DNA of 64,000 bases, from the NCBI GenBank assembly GCA_025769875.1, contig JAGFNK010000255.1:1-64000 (forward strand). Reading direction: 5' to 3'. The position numbers and the translations under genes are program-made. Below the pieces are notes generated by a model. It had not been told where the DNA came from, did not search any database, and worked only from the letters and a program-made list of their open reading frames with translations. Numbering within the stretch: the stretch's first letter is position 1; every line of letters begins with the position of its first letter. This DNA is from Russula earlei. Lineage: Eukaryota > Basidiomycota > Agaricomycetes > Russulales > Russulaceae. Positions 1 to 10,908 of this stretch are shown piece by piece.

Positions 1-1
1 A

Positions 2-109
2 TTCTTTATTGAAGGGGCTAACAACCCAGCCGACATGTTCACCAAGAACCTTGGTCGTGTCAAGTTCCTCAAATTCAGGGAGCAACTAGGACTAACGTTC
101 TACCCCTGA
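2..109 (+). pseudogene. Ty1/Copia polyprotein, C-terminal end (partial at window edge)
   Basis: The first 36 codons read FFIEGANNPADMFTKNLGRV and onward to a TGA at 107-109. The block with an acidic residue, then FTK and a basic RVKF stretch, is the usual C-terminus of the RNase H domain of Copia polyproteins. A purine-rich tract (AGCAAGGGGGAG) follows, then an LTR starting with TG, which is the expected order polyprotein, polypurine tract, 3' LTR. Only the end of the element lies in the window, so its coding state cannot be judged. Confidence 0.85.
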
Positions 110-158
110 ATGTGGGAAAATGCTCACGGCATCTACCGATGCACTTAGCAAGGGGGAG

Positions 159-558
159 TGTTGAACCGGAACCCGAACGGATCAAAGAAGGCGAAGACCT
201 TCATACAAGGTTCAAGATCCGCTCATAGATGTTACGTGTTAGACAGAACTTTAGTATATGCGCTTATGGCAATAGGGTTACGCATAGTACGCTATCTATC
301 ACAAGATGCAGCCTTATGCTGCGTCTAGAACGTTTCCACATCACGCGTCACTTAATGCGCGATATAGTGGACACCTGTAGTCACCTCTTTTGGACTTAGG
401 AACAGCCCTGGGTCATAGAGGTATAAATACCATACTTGTAGATGAGTATACATATCGCTCTACACCCCAATATCACTTGAGCATTAGCACAACCTCTAAG
501 GTGGGTTGCTTGGCCTGTTAGCTGCGCTCTATGCTGCGCAACAGGGAAGGCTAAAACA
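159..558 (+). repeat. Copia 3' LTR
   Basis: A 400-bp block starts TGTTGAACC directly after the polypurine tract and ends TAAAACA, so it has the TG...CA ends of an LTR. A TATA box (GTATAAATAC) lies at 421-430. The sequence after 558 belongs to a Gypsy integrase, so the Copia element appears to have landed in, or joined to, an older Gypsy copy. A diverged relative of this LTR is seen near 56.4-56.5 kb. The exact ends are by inspection. Confidence 0.75.
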
Positions 559-1780
559 TTACTGGGAATGATGTGATACTACTGGTGGCCCACCATGAGG
601 TGATTTGTCGATTGATATGTGGAAGGATGTGCAGTTTGCCAAAGTAACAAGTCAAACACTCATCTGAGTCAACCTCCCCTGTATCCCATACCACCAGAAG
701 AAGGGGCTACCCCCTTCTCAACTGTCAGCATGGACTTTGTGGTCAAACTGCCAAAGTCGAAAGGATATGACAGTATATTGACTGTCACTGACCACAATTG
801 TACTAAAGGTGTCATCCTGCTTCCCTGCAAGGAAGAAATGGATGCAGAAGAGCTAGCACAGCTCTATAAAGACAGGATATTCCCCTTTGTGGGAGTACCT
901 AGCAAGATCATATCCGATCGCGACAAACTAATAAGTTCCAAGTTTATTAGGGAACTTTGCGACCAGCTGCATATCAAACAGAATATCAGCACTGCCTACC
1001 ATCCCCAGACAGATGGACAATCAGAATGGACAAATCAGACGATGGAAACATCACTCAGGATCTTTTGCAACCACCAACAAGATGACTGGGTGGACTGGCT
1101 GCCTCTGGTGCAATACACGATGAATTCTAACGTTTCAGAGACAACCAAGCAGTCCCCTTTCTTCTTATGGATGGGCTTTATGCCCAAGGCACACCAGCCA
1201 AATCGGGGAAGCAAGATACCAAGAATAGACAATTGGAAGGTCTGAATCCAGGAAGCAAGATCACAGGCACAAGAAGCAATGAAGATCGCTTCCCTAATGT
1301 GGAAGCAAAGAAGTAGTTTCCAACCTTATCAGAAAGGAGAAAGGGTATGGCTTGACAGCACCAACCTAAAAATGACACATCCAACAGTGAAACTATGCCC
1401 AAAATGTTATGGGCCCTTTGAAATCACGGAGGTGATCAGCCTGGTGACGTACAGATTGGATCTCTTGAGCCACTGGAGGATCCATAATGTGTTTCATGCA
1501 TCCTTATTGACACCTTACAAGGAGACAGAGGAGCATGGGGCCAACTACACCAATCCAGAAGCAGAATTGGTGGAAGGAGAAGAGGAATATGAAGTAGCAA
1601 CAATTTTAGGTTCAAGATGAACTGGAAGGAGGAAACAACTAGAGTATCAAGTCTGGTGGGAAGGATACTCCAAAGCCCATGACTCTTGGGAACCATTAGA
1701 GAACATCAAAGCATCTAGACTAATAGAGGAATACCACAGAAAGAACCCCACTGCCATACAGGTTATAAGGATCCAGCAAA
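559..1780 (+). pseudogene. Ty3/Gypsy (chromovirus-type) integrase and chromodomain, decayed (Gypsy-1)
   Basis: One frame reads through the zinc-binding HHCC end (CAVCQSNK at about 624-650), the DDE core with SMDF, ISDRD and DGQSE, the linker GPFEITEV and HNVFHASLLTPY, and a chromodomain (YQVWWEGYSKAHDSWEPLE, about 1645-1705). Family knowledge: this is the end of a chromovirus pol protein. The frame is cut by five stops, all TGA (574-576, 601-603, 613-615, 1243-1245, 1618-1620), each where relatives would be expected to carry arginine. The upstream gag, protease and RT are absent because the Copia LTR abuts at 558. The copy is dead. Confidence 0.88.
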
Positions 1781-1782
1781 GG

Positions 1783-2505
1783 ATGCCCTCTGTTTCCTCA
1801 CACCCACATCGTCGCTCACACATGTCTCAAACTCCTACTACTGAAATCGTTCCCCAATCTGACCTCTCTGGAGCAGAGGGGCCACTCGAAATCACCACTC
1901 CTGATGCTTCCCTCATTGCCTTCTTCCAAGGAATGGATGAATATGGTACTGGGGAAGGAGAAGCAGAGATGCGTCCCCTTGAATTTGGACCCCCTGCTGA
2001 CCAAGTCGACGCTCAGCCTGGCGACTGGGATGTGACATCCCCTACTAGCACTCTTGACCAGGCTGCCCACCCTGGAGAGCCTTGGGTCCGATGGGATGCT
2101 GACAGACACCACACCAGGATTGACATCCCCGATGGTGTGACTTGGGGCAACAAGCCAGCCAGGTATGTGGCCTACGACGTTGCCTTAGGAGAGACAAGAG
2201 TAAGGGGGAAGAATGGAGAAGGCCATGGAGACTATGGCAAGATCCTCCAGGCCACCCCTTGTTACAACCTTTATAACTATGGCCAAGACAAACATGATCT
2301 AGACTGCTTCAACATGGAGAAGCAGTTTGAAGGGCACTGGAGACAGACCCTCTCCCTGCTAGGCAACTATGGGCTGCAGGCAGAGCTCTACCACTTAGAC
2401 CACCTCTATACCCAGCAAGAAATGTTGGAAGCTAACTATAAGGTGCTCAGAGAAAAGGAGAAACAACTGCATTACAAGCTAGGCAAGTACCTGGCCAAGA
2501 AGTGA
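1783..2505 (+). CDS. Accessory 3' ORF of Gypsy-1
   Basis: A 240-aa open frame begins just downstream of the chromodomain, in the frame of the decayed integrase. It has an acidic Pro/Thr-rich N-terminal half, a WVRWDADRHH segment, and a C-terminal third rich in Leu, Glu and Lys (about residues 180-240) that looks like a coiled coil. No domain is recognised. It lies between integrase and LTR and so belongs to the element, not to a host gene. The start at 1783 is the first ATG; a continuous reading from the integrase is also possible. Unlike the integrase before it, it carries no stop. Confidence 0.55.
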   Translation: MPSVSSHPHRRSHMSQTPTTEIVPQSDLSGAEGPLEITTPDASLIAFFQGMDEYGTGEGEAEMRPLEFGPPADQVDAQPGDWDVTSPTSTLDQAAHPGEPWVRWDADRHHTRIDIPDGVTWGNKPARYVAYDVALGETRVRGKNGEGHGDYGKILQATPCYNLYNYGQDKHDLDCFNMEKQFEGHWRQTLSLLGNYGLQAELYHLDHLYTQQEMLEANYKVLREKEKQLHYKLGKYLAKK

Positions 2506-2581
2506 GGAGTAGAGAGAGGCAGGGCTGAAGCCAAAGAGAGGATGGCAGCAGCCAAAGTATGATCCCGTTGCTGGGAGTTCA

Positions 2582-3499
2582 TTGAAGCCAGCTGTAGCCA
2601 GGGAGAGACCCCTCCAGACATATGGGCTGAAGAACTCCTCACGAATTACTGGGCTGGACAGCCTATTCCCCCTCTTCCCATCTTCGTCCCTCAGCTGCCT
2701 TTGGCAGACATTGCCCAGGGGTATAACACCCCTGCCCCAGAACCATTGCCAGCCAGCCCTGCACCTACAACTGTGCAAGGGTATTTGGAGGAAGAGATTG
2801 ATGTCCTCCAGACCATGTCAGGCATGCACCTTCGAGGAGGGGCAGGGTCAGAAGCATCACCAAATCCTTCCCCCCCAGAACTCCATTCACTACCACTCTT
2901 ACAGCAGCAGTGAAGAAGCGTCCACAACAACAGCTGAGTTCATCCCAGAACCTCAGCAACTGAACATGATAGAAGGAAGGAGGAAGAGGAACCAATGCAA
3001 GTACTGTGGCGAGGTAGGACACTTCAACAAGTACTGTCCACTGCCCCACCAGTACTGCCATGACCAGCTGGCAGCAGATGCTGCTTCGCATTGCCTGGTG
3101 CCTCCCTATCATCGTTCCTATACACCCATTAGATCGTGCCCTTTTCACCAAGGGTGGGAAATGGCACACCCGAGCAAGAAGAGGAAGTCCAACCAGGAGA
3201 GAGAGGATGTTGCTAACCCACACATCTTGCAGGTAGCAAAAGGAGAAGGGTCCAGGACCCTTCAAGAGCTTTTCACTACATCCCCTCTCCGCTCTGACAC
3301 ACCTCCGGTCAGGAGGTTACCCAGGGACTCTGACAGACTCCCACAGATCATGTCTCCTTCAGCTGTCACTGAGGAGTCAGAGGCAATAGTAGCCTCAGCA
3401 TTGGCTGCCTATGAGGCAGCAGAAGAAGGCCAATACACCTTCACCTCGTCACCTCCTCCCCTTGATGATGATGGCATTGACCCCACCACTCGATTCTAG
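2582..3499 (+). CDS. Second accessory ORF of Gypsy-1 with a CCHC zinc knuckle
   Basis: A 305-aa open frame ends 41 nt before the 3' LTR. At about 2996-3050 it encodes CKYCGEVGHFNKYC, a textbook C-x2-C-x4-H-x4-C zinc knuckle of the nucleocapsid type, flanked by Pro- and Ser-rich sequence. A zinc knuckle normally sits in gag, so one downstream of integrase is unusual. It may be a second gag-like or nucleic-acid-binding protein of this element lineage. The listed start is CTG-like or internal and the true start is unknown. It may be the continuation of the preceding ORF after a frameshift at about 2500-2580. Confidence 0.5.
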   Translation: MKPAVARERPLQTYGLKNSSRITGLDSLFPLFPSSSLSCLWQTLPRGITPLPQNHCQPALHLQLCKGIWRKRLMSSRPCQACTFEEGQGQKHHQILPPQNSIHYHSYSSSEEASTTTAEFIPEPQQLNMIEGRRKRNQCKYCGEVGHFNKYCPLPHQYCHDQLAADAASHCLVPPYHRSYTPIRSCPFHQGWEMAHPSKKRKSNQEREDVANPHILQVAKGEGSRTLQELFTTSPLRSDTPPVRRLPRDSDRLPQIMSPSAVTEESEAIVASALAAYEAAEEGQYTFTSSPPPLDDDGIDPTTRF

Positions 3500-3540
3500 A
3501 ATTGTTGGTGTGTGGGACCACCAATCTGAAGGAGGGGTGA

Positions 3541-4160
3541 TGTTACCAAGTGGTTTGGGGTCCGGAAGATGCCAGAACACCTGAACTATGGACTGCACCA
3601 TTTGCATCATGCGTGCATCAGATCTTGATCGTTTATGTCCGTTGATATCATGTTCGGAACACGTTGATCGTATCTTTCTTAAGATGTATTGAAAAAGCAA
3701 TGAGTAGCATTGCTTCTGTCCCAGATGTTCCTGTACTGCCACGTACAGCGCTTCCTTGATTAGGAAAGTACTTATGACACCAAGATTGCTACTAGGGAAG
3801 CACTTAATGCTTCCAGCACCGAGATCGTTCACATAGAAGCAACCTTGCTTCTATGAGCCACCTTTTGCTTCTATAGCACCAACCAGTACTACAGTAGCAC
3901 GAACCTTATCCCTGTAGGGCTATATAAAGCCCCCAGTTATAGCAGTTGAGCCTTAAGCTCAACTTAGTTTGCCAATCCCAAACAGTTGACTCCTACCCTG
4001 TCTGCAGAGCCCCTCTCATCTTGTTGCCATACTCCAGAAGGACCTAACACTCCTTCCCCTCCACAAGTATTGCTTGCTTGACTCAAGCATATCTGCATTG
4101 GTAGGACACATTTATAGACGCAACCATTGATCTTATTTAAGGCACTTTGGAACCTTAACA
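3541..4160 (+). repeat. Gypsy-1 3' LTR
   Basis: A 620-bp block runs from TGTTACCAAG to CCTTAACA directly after a polypurine tract (GAAGGAGGGG). It has a TATA box (TATATAAA, 3921-3928) in the R/U3 region. A second, solo copy of the same LTR lies at 48896-49462, which confirms both ends. Confidence 0.88.
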
Positions 4161-4940
4161 GAAGCTCAGCTGTGTGTCATCATGGATTGGTGTGTCAGAA
4201 TTGGCCCAGTGTGCGTGGAGGGAGGGAGCGCATGAAAGTAGTGCACCACGTGATTCCCAAGCCAGCAAGAATCCACCTTACTGCATGAAATGAGGCATCA
4301 CACAGATGGGAATGGGCCATTTCATCAAACATGTGAGTTGTTTTCTTGCTGTTGCTGTGCTTCATGTTGTTGCTGAATTGTTCTTTGTTGTGCTCAGTAC
4401 CACCAAACAATCCCATTTGATGCGCTTCTAGGAGGAGGTGAGGGTGGTGGAGAGAGAGGGCAGTGGCAGCATGGTCACAGTGGTGACAATGATGATGCAG
4501 AGGGCATGTGCCTGGACTCAACTGGTCTGAACTGGGTCAATTGACAGCAAATGACCACATGTAACCGGTCATGTGTGGTCCGGTCTGGTTTTTTGTAGAT
4601 TTGGCAAACTGGTAGCTGGTCATGGTCTTGGTCATACCAAAAATGTGGGAAAAACCGGACTTAACCAGACCTCAGAGCACTAAAAATAATGAAACAAAAT
4701 TATGAAAAATGTTGTCAAGGGAGGTTGGTAAGCTTGCAGGCAAACCATGCCAATAGTATAGAGAAGGAGTTTGCTATACTATTATTCCATCATTTTGTAA
4801 CAAGAATTTTATATAATAAAATATAAACTAAATTTTAAGAATTTTCCCCTGAAAATTTGTAACATAACATTGACTTTTGTTATTCAAAATGTTACACTTT
4901 TGTCAGTCACAAAAGGGTATTTTCCACCCAGTGCCCACAC
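4161..4940. repeat. Non-coding stretch with half of an AT-rich fold-back repeat
   Basis: No gene is seen. From about 4680 to 4925 the sequence matches the right half of the AT-rich fold-back repeat at 57.8-58.1 kb (shared AAGAATTTTATATA and CCCCTGAAAATTTGT blocks). The rest (4161-4680) has no recognisable feature. Confidence 0.55.
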
Positions 4941-5106
4941 ATGAATGCAAATCACACTGAAAATAACTCATATTCAAAATACACTCATATTAGTTTATTA
5001 TGTCACTTACATCACACCTGTCATTCCTGTCACTCCCAGAAAATCCCAAAATCCAAGTTCAAGTGCAAGATTCAAGAATTCTTGGTTGGTAAAAGGGGCC
5101 TTATTA
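4941..5106 (+). repeat. Right half of the TTA-type MITE (MITE-H)
   Basis: This is the same terminal arm as in the complete copies at 9131-9683 and 12015-12575. It ends GGTAAAAGGGGCC followed by TTA. No matching left arm is found upstream, so this is a truncated copy. Confidence 0.75.
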
Positions 5107-6168
5107 AGATTTTGTGTGTAAGTATGAATAGAACTGGAGGATGGTGAGTGGAGATGGGGAAAGAGCTCAGGATGCACATAAGGAGCCCATCAATCCTCCT
5201 TCGAGTTCGGGTCGATGAATAATCGAGTGTATGAATATCCGGGGCATCTCCTCAATTGAGCACTGAAATTTGAGAATGCCGCGCGAGTCATACAAGCCAC
5301 CTGCGGGACGGGTTCATCAACACACGTGGGGAGTAGAGAGGTACACACCTAGCCCGTGCCAAATCACGAGGGGCCTAAGTTCAGAGGGTGCCAGCACATC
5401 CTGTGCAGGGCTTGCAAGGGTCCCAACGATTGCAGAAATGAGAACGAGTACGATATGGTACTTCATTATGATTGTGCGATAACGACCACCAACGGTCTGC
5501 AGCCGTAACTTCCGGGTCCGCAATAATCCTAACAAGCACGCTACCCTGCCGTCAGTTCTCGCACTTCGGTTCTCGGAGATTCAAGGGCTCCATCGCTCCC
5601 TCGTCGTTGAGCGTGGGCGGGCACAAGCGTCTCGCTCCGAGACTGATGTGCCATCTCAGCCATGAAACACAACTTCCAGGTTAAAGTAGTCAATTTGATG
5701 ACATACAGTGCAGCCTGATGCCAAAGAACGAGTCTCTTTAGGGGACGTATTTGTGCAGTGGTAGATATCGATCCGAGGGGAGAAATGCATATGGAAGACT
5801 ATCGTAATGGAAGGCCCATCCATGACAGAACAAACGGCGTGGGAAGTTATAGTAAAAGGGAGAAAGAGATCACTGATTCCGATCCAAATGAGACGCGAGC
5901 GCGTCAGGTGACCTGGGGCATGTGCGCGCGCTGAAAGGCGGTCGTGGCAGGGCATGGTGACGGGGGGTATATGATCTTGGGATAATGAAGAATGCTGAAG
6001 GGACGAAAGTGAAAAAGAAAGTCGATGAACGCGGGTCGACGTGTGGCCGTGCGGTCTGGGCTGGCGATCGGTCCGAGTTTGGAGTCAGATAATGACAATG
6101 AGAAGGTAAATGATATCAGATGCTAATTGGATGGGGAGCATAAAGAACTCATCCATCCTGCGTAGGCC
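5107..6168. other. Intergenic stretch, no gene recognised
   Basis: Only short overlapping open frames are present on both strands, without homology I recognise. The region lies 3' of F-box gene 1 and shows no repeats shared with the rest of the window. Confidence 0.5.
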
Positions 6169-7611
6169 CTATGCCCAGCAGTGGACAGCCACAGGGTGAC
6201 CAGAGAGATTCCGCGCAGTGACGAATTCTTCCAATGGCTCGCGACCACTCATATAAATGTTCTGCAGCGCGGGTAAGACATCTGTTAGTGTTTCTTCCGC
6301 GAGCTCTTCCAGCGCTCGGCAGACATGTGGCGCCACTCGACGGGATAAGTGCAGATCCTTCACAGCAATGAACGGGTCCAGGAATTCCAGCCATTGTGTG
6401 GTTTCTATGAGTTCCAGCCATTGTGTGGTTTCCATGTTATCTATCCAGTGTGAAACATAATCTTCGAACTCGAGTTGTATTAAATTGGAGAGGAGGGGAA
6501 AGGTTGAGCTGCAGACCTGGGCCAGCGTTGGAAGGTGCGAATCCAACTCACTGCACCTGATTTCCACCGAGAGATAAGTTCGGAGGAACATGGAAAATTG
6601 GAATGTATGCCCAGAAGGGACAATACGCACAGTTGCTCTGTCGCATGTCTCGAACGATTTTGCGTGACAGATCAACCGGTGGAGTTGTGGGAGGACAAAT
6701 TCGGGGTCCTCGAAGAACATTATGTGGAGATAGGTAAGAAAGGGAACCTCGATTTGGGCCAGTAGGTTCTCCAAGTACTCGGGAACGCCGTGGAACTCAA
6801 GTTCTTTGAGTGCGGGGAGGACAGAGCGCGTGAGCGGAGGTCGAGGTCGACTTGCCAGATATAGAGGGGATCGGAAATGAATCCAAAGAGTTTTAAGTCT
6901 GGACATGACCGACAGGGCGGTGCCCAAATCCTGGGGCGAAATATAACCGGAATCGGGAAGATCCCAAAGGTAAAGATCGACAAGTTGTTTGGCAGACAAA
7001 AGTAGTTTCGGCAGTCCTTGAAATGGACAATTCTTCAACCAGAGTACTCGCAGAAGTGGGGCCGATCCGCCTAACGGATCCGGAATGGCCGTCGCAGTGG
7101 TGCCTTCCGGAGAAAACGTCAGATCTGTCAGCTCCGGGAATGGTTTCTGAATCGCTGCTGCCGATCTTCCCCAATGTGATGCTGGAATCTCGGACAAGTG
7201 GATTTCACATATGCGATGACGGTGCTCCGACTCGAGGGCACCAATGATGTTTTCCCAGTCGCTCAAGAATTGATATGATCTTATCGCCACAGGCAAGACT
7301 GGCCAGACGTCCAGCATCTCAGACATTGGTCTTTTTCCTGTGTACTCAAGTCGCAGGTTCAGGTGACGCGGCGATGCAAACACAATAGGCCGCCATCTGT
7401 GACACACATGGATCAGTGCATGCCATCTGTTTGTCCCTGTCTTCGATTGATTCACATAGAAATCGAATATCTCCAAGAGGGCATCATCAGGGAGCGTGTT
7501 GATTGTCACCCGGTCTAAACTCCACTGCTCAGTAGTCGTTATGGACACTGAGTAACAAAGACACACCCTGGATAGGACCTGCTTGCAACGATACTTGGGA
7601 GGGACCATCAA
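6169..7611 (-). CDS. F-box protein 1 (mushroom-expanded family)
   Basis: Minus-strand frame of up to 480 aa. The F-box begins at TINTLPDDALLEIFDFYVN (about residues 36-54) and continues through WHALIHVCHRWRPIVFASP. A leucine-rich C-terminal part follows and ends SGHPVAVHCWA. Family knowledge: such proteins bind SKP1 and recruit substrates to SCF ubiquitin ligases. The first ~35 residues are doubtful: GTGTGTC...TTTAG at about 7516-7566 looks like a small intron kept in frame, and the same block is found in the two paralogues at 22.6 and 27.0 kb. A short in-frame tandem duplication (ETTQWLEL twice) sits at about 6390-6440. The frame is otherwise intact. Confidence 0.8.
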   Translation of the reverse strand: MMVPPKYRCKQVLSRVCLCYSVSITTTEQWSLDRVTINTLPDDALLEIFDFYVNQSKTGTNRWHALIHVCHRWRPIVFASPRHLNLRLEYTGKRPMSEMLDVWPVLPVAIRSYQFLSDWENIIGALESEHRHRICEIHLSEIPASHWGRSAAAIQKPFPELTDLTFSPEGTTATAIPDPLGGSAPLLRVLWLKNCPFQGLPKLLLSAKQLVDLYLWDLPDSGYISPQDLGTALSVMSRLKTLWIHFRSPLYLASRPRPPLTRSVLPALKELEFHGVPEYLENLLAQIEVPFLTYLHIMFFEDPEFVLPQLHRLICHAKSFETCDRATVRIVPSGHTFQFSMFLRTYLSVEIRCSELDSHLPTLAQVCSSTFPLLSNLIQLEFEDYVSHWIDNMETTQWLELIETTQWLEFLDPFIAVKDLHLSRRVAPHVCRALEELAEETLTDVLPALQNIYMSGREPLEEFVTARNLSGHPVAVHCWA

Positions 7612-8283
7612 TCGTAGTCAAGGAGCGGGCAGCGCAAAGCAATAACGACTGGAAAAAGCCGGTGAGTGAGGTGAGGAGATAACGGAGAGGCCAAAGACGA
7701 CGACAATGTGAAGCCTACTGACTTCGGGCATGGGGACACTCGCTTGTTGGAGCTAAGCAATATTGCTATTGCTCAGTCTTGCGTTTGTGTATGAAAGACT
7801 GAGGGAAAAACGAACGACAACTAATTCGAATTATTTACATGTACAGTCCGGCGTTGTCCGTTCACACGCCACCGTCCAACATCGCTTGACGTCACGACAG
7901 GCGAAAGCTCGTCGATGAGGATGTAGCGTTTGGGGGCGAGCGATGACTACGCCACCAATCACATCAACAGCACTAATATAAGATAAGTGCGATGAACAGG
8001 CGCTCATCACCCACATCTGCACAGCCTGACATTTAGACTGCCACAACATCACACAGCCTGGACAAATACGCTAGGAGCACCAGGATCATCTGAACCTTGC
8101 CTAGGGACGCTTGGAACCGCAAGGAGTGCCAATTTAGGCGGCTGCTCTCTGCTCCTCTGCCTCTGAATTCGTGTATGTCTTTCATTTCTAATTGCACTTG
8201 ACACATTCTCCAATGAACAGAATGGGTGAAGTCTGTAACTTACTATGAATCAAACACAGTGTCAGGGATTGAGGGTGAATGTG
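7612..8283. other. 5' flank of F-box 1 and intergenic DNA
   Basis: About 7612-7745 is similar to the 5' flanks of the other two F-box genes (shared CCTGAAGTCAGTA-like and GCCCGCTCCT blocks), so the paralogues were copied with their upstream sequence. From 7746 to 8278 nothing is recognised. Confidence 0.5.
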
Positions 8284-8612
8284 TGTTGAGATAAAGAGTA
8301 GCCAAGGTGTTGACATGTCAGCTCAAACTGTCCAGGCGGTCCACAGGCCTGGGCCACATAAGCATTTCAGCTCAATTGCTGCAATGCGTACAATAGCAAA
8401 TTGATAGTATGATCTAAGACAATCGGTAGCTAGCACAAAGCAATCATGAAAACAGTTTGATAGTAATTACAGATAAAATAATTAGGGATGCTCTCAGATA
8501 CTTAAGAGTGTTGTGCGTACAGTAGATACTTCAGTTTTGTCTCACAGAAACTGAGTGATATTTTATTAGATCTACTATGATCTAATCTATCTTATCACTG
8601 TGCAATTCAACA
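8284..8612 (+). repeat. Solo LTR (Copia-like), 5-bp TSD ATGTG
   Basis: A 329-bp block begins TGTTGAGATAAAG and ends GCAATTCAACA, with TGTTGA/TCAACA inverted ends. It is flanked by perfect 5-bp duplications ATGTG (8279-8283 and 8613-8617). No internal coding region is nearby, so this is a solo LTR left by recombination. A longer, reversed relative is at 58166-58601. Confidence 0.88.
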
Positions 8613-8617
8613 ATGTG

Positions 8618-9130
8618 GTGGTTGAGGCAAGCATGAGATGGTTGAGGCACTGTGGCAGGGAGGGGCAAGACCAGGGGTAAGCCAATCATGGATCAATCTG
8701 ATTTGCTTGCTCCTACCTGACTTATTTCACATCCACATCCACTCATCTACCTTTACCAATATCCCAACTGCTGACCACCATTGACAAGGACAAATGGCTT
8801 GCTCTTTGCTTGGTTCAATCACCACCCATCTGGTTGATAGATTTAAGGACCACTGTAGAATATATAATCTGAGTGTGCAATAAATATGTGTGCAGCATCC
8901 AAGTGCACATGCAGGGTATGCATGTGGGAATTGCTGGATAAGATTAAGCAAGGCTCAGTATTGCATGCATAAGCAATCACTATAATGTATTACCTAGATA
9001 AGGTTAAGTGAGGCTACTTATCTAGGTATGAGTCCACTGCACATACATGATATAACAAAGTAACATACCTCAGTATTGCATGTGTAAGCAATCACTGAGG
9101 GGAAAGATAAACTGAGTGAGCTACTGCTTA
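8618..9130. other. AT-rich non-coding DNA
   Basis: No gene. It contains short repeats such as TAGATAAGGTTAAG near 8935 and 8997 and CAGTATTGCATG near 8956 and 9071. No element ends are visible. Confidence 0.4.
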
Positions 9131-9683
9131 AGGCCCCTTTTATCAACTGAGAATTCTTGAATCTTGAACTTGAACTTGGATTTCAGGATTTTCTGGGAGT
9201 GACAGGAATCACAGGTATGATGTAAGTGACATAATAAACTAATATGAGTTTATTTCAAATATGAGTTATTTTTCTGTGCAATTTGCATTCATGTATGGGG
9301 TTACAGGTGATATGTAAAATCTTTTTCTAACCCCTTCCTCCCACTCCTTCCAAGTGGGGTATGGCAACCTTGGCATAAAAACAGCACACATGTCACCAAT
9401 GTGTGGGTTCAACTCCTTGTACAACTTGTATATGTGCAGCTCTTGTGCAAATGGGGCTGCAAGCACCCAGGTTGTCAAGCTTGACCCTGAGTTTGATGCT
9501 AACACATCACATGTAACCCCATGTACATGAATATGCAAATCACAACAGAGAAAAAACTCATATTAATTTATTATATAGACAATGTCACTTACATCATGCC
9601 TGTCACTCCTGTCACTCCCTGAAATTTCCAAAATCCAAGTTCAAGTTCAAGATTCAAGAATTCTCAGTTGGTAAAAGGGGCCT
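9131..9683. mobile_element. MITE-H copy 1 (PIF/Harbinger-like, TTA target)
   Basis: A ~553-bp element with long terminal inverted arms starts AGGCCCCTTTTATCAACTGA and ends in its complement (GTAAAAGGGGCCT). It is flanked by TTA/TAA. There is no coding capacity. A GGCCCC terminus with a 3-bp TTA duplication suggests a non-autonomous PIF/Harbinger relative. No autonomous partner is in the window. Confidence 0.75.
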
Positions 9684-10139
9684 AAGTAAATAAGTCTGCA
9701 GGCTATGCTAGCCTGTGATTGTAGGTAATTTGTGTGATCAAAGGTAAATCACAGCTGATCATCAGCCACACTATCTATGAGTGAGATGTAAACTATCTAT
9801 AGGATCACATCATAAATAAATCAATCAAAGGCATTTCTCAGTTGCCCTTCCATGCATGCAATCAACATTATTTGCCTGTGATCTTATCTCAATCACATGT
9901 GCAGTCTTATGTGGGCAATCACAACACTGGTGAGCTCAAACCTGTCATGAACACTCTCAAAGAGTCTATTCCATTAAAGGGACTTAATGAGGAACATATA
10001 CAACTATTAACAAGCAAGACAATGGTGCCAAGATTGACTCCAAATATATCTCACATAATAGTCCATTACATAGGATTGAACCCAAGACCCTTAGTATAGA
10101 AGCCAGCTACAGCCTTCTGTTGAAAGGGGACTAAGCAAC
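9684..10139. other. Non-coding DNA with a degenerate tRNA-like block
   Basis: No gene. Around 10060-10110 a block with ATTGAACCC resembles the B-box half of the SINE just downstream, so a decayed SINE copy is likely. Confidence 0.4.
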
Positions 10140-10310
10140 AAGCATTATACACTTACAAGACAACAGTGCCAAGTGCAGCTCCAAGTCACCTCATAAGAAA
10201 TAGCCCACTGCCAGGATTGAACCCAGGACCTCTAATTAACAGGACCAAGCACTCTCAGCCACTGAGCTACTCAGCCTTTACTACAGTAAAGTGGTTCAAC
10301 CCTTATAACT
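10140..10310 (-). repeat. tRNA-derived SINE copy 1
   Basis: On the minus strand, 10276-10203 reads GGCTGAGTAGCTCAGTGGCT (A-box type) and later GGGTTCAATCC (B box). The T arm has a pairing stem, as in a tRNA, but the anticodon arm is degenerate. A second copy with similar flanks (CAGTGAAGTGG / CAGTAAAGTGG) is at about 48560-48780. Two copies with shared flanks point to a SINE, not a tRNA gene. Confidence 0.7.
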
Positions 10311-10514
10311 ACTCAACACAAGAAATGAAAACTCATCCCTGAGACTCCCAAAATGGAAATTCACATGCCTTGGTCTCTGAAGGAGAGTCAGCAAGATTTA
10401 CTAACTATATTAGTAAATCCAAAGTACAGCAAAGGAACCATATGCTTTGCATGAGCACTAGACAATGAACATGTGGACTCTAAAGGCCATTACTCATCAA
10501 GGGCCCCTTTACTC

Positions 10515-10908
10515 AGCAGGTTACTAAGCATGACTGAGCATGCTTACTGAGCATTCACCAATGTCTTACTCATCCAGCTATTGTGCTTGATAACAAGGTT
10601 ATGACTTGTTCTTTGTTTAGTAGTTCTCTTGTAGTATATAAAGTGCTCAATAGAGTAGCAGACAGTCTCTGCACTGTCCATTTTATTTGTGGCACTCTCT
10701 TCACCAGGGGTACTCCTTCAGGACTGCCCCCTCTTACTCCACTGGCTTCCTCCCTGCATAACTTCTCTGTGCTACCAGTAACTGTACCCCTCTGGTATTT
10801 GTTACTGCTCTGGACCCTCCTTTCCTATGCCATCTTAGATGTCTATCAACTTGTCTCTGAGCTTTCCCCTTGCTCTTGAACTGGATTGTTCAACAGTGAA
10901 TCTTGACA
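10515..10908 (+). repeat. LTR remnant with promoter-like block
   Basis: The segment up to about 10660 is clearly similar to the reverse complement of 52500-52620 (shared TCTTACTCATC, TGCTTGATAACAAGGTTA and TAGTATATAA blocks, the last a TATA box). It ends ...TCTTGACA, as does the LTR at 51572-52400. The start is not sharply defined. Confidence 0.55.
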
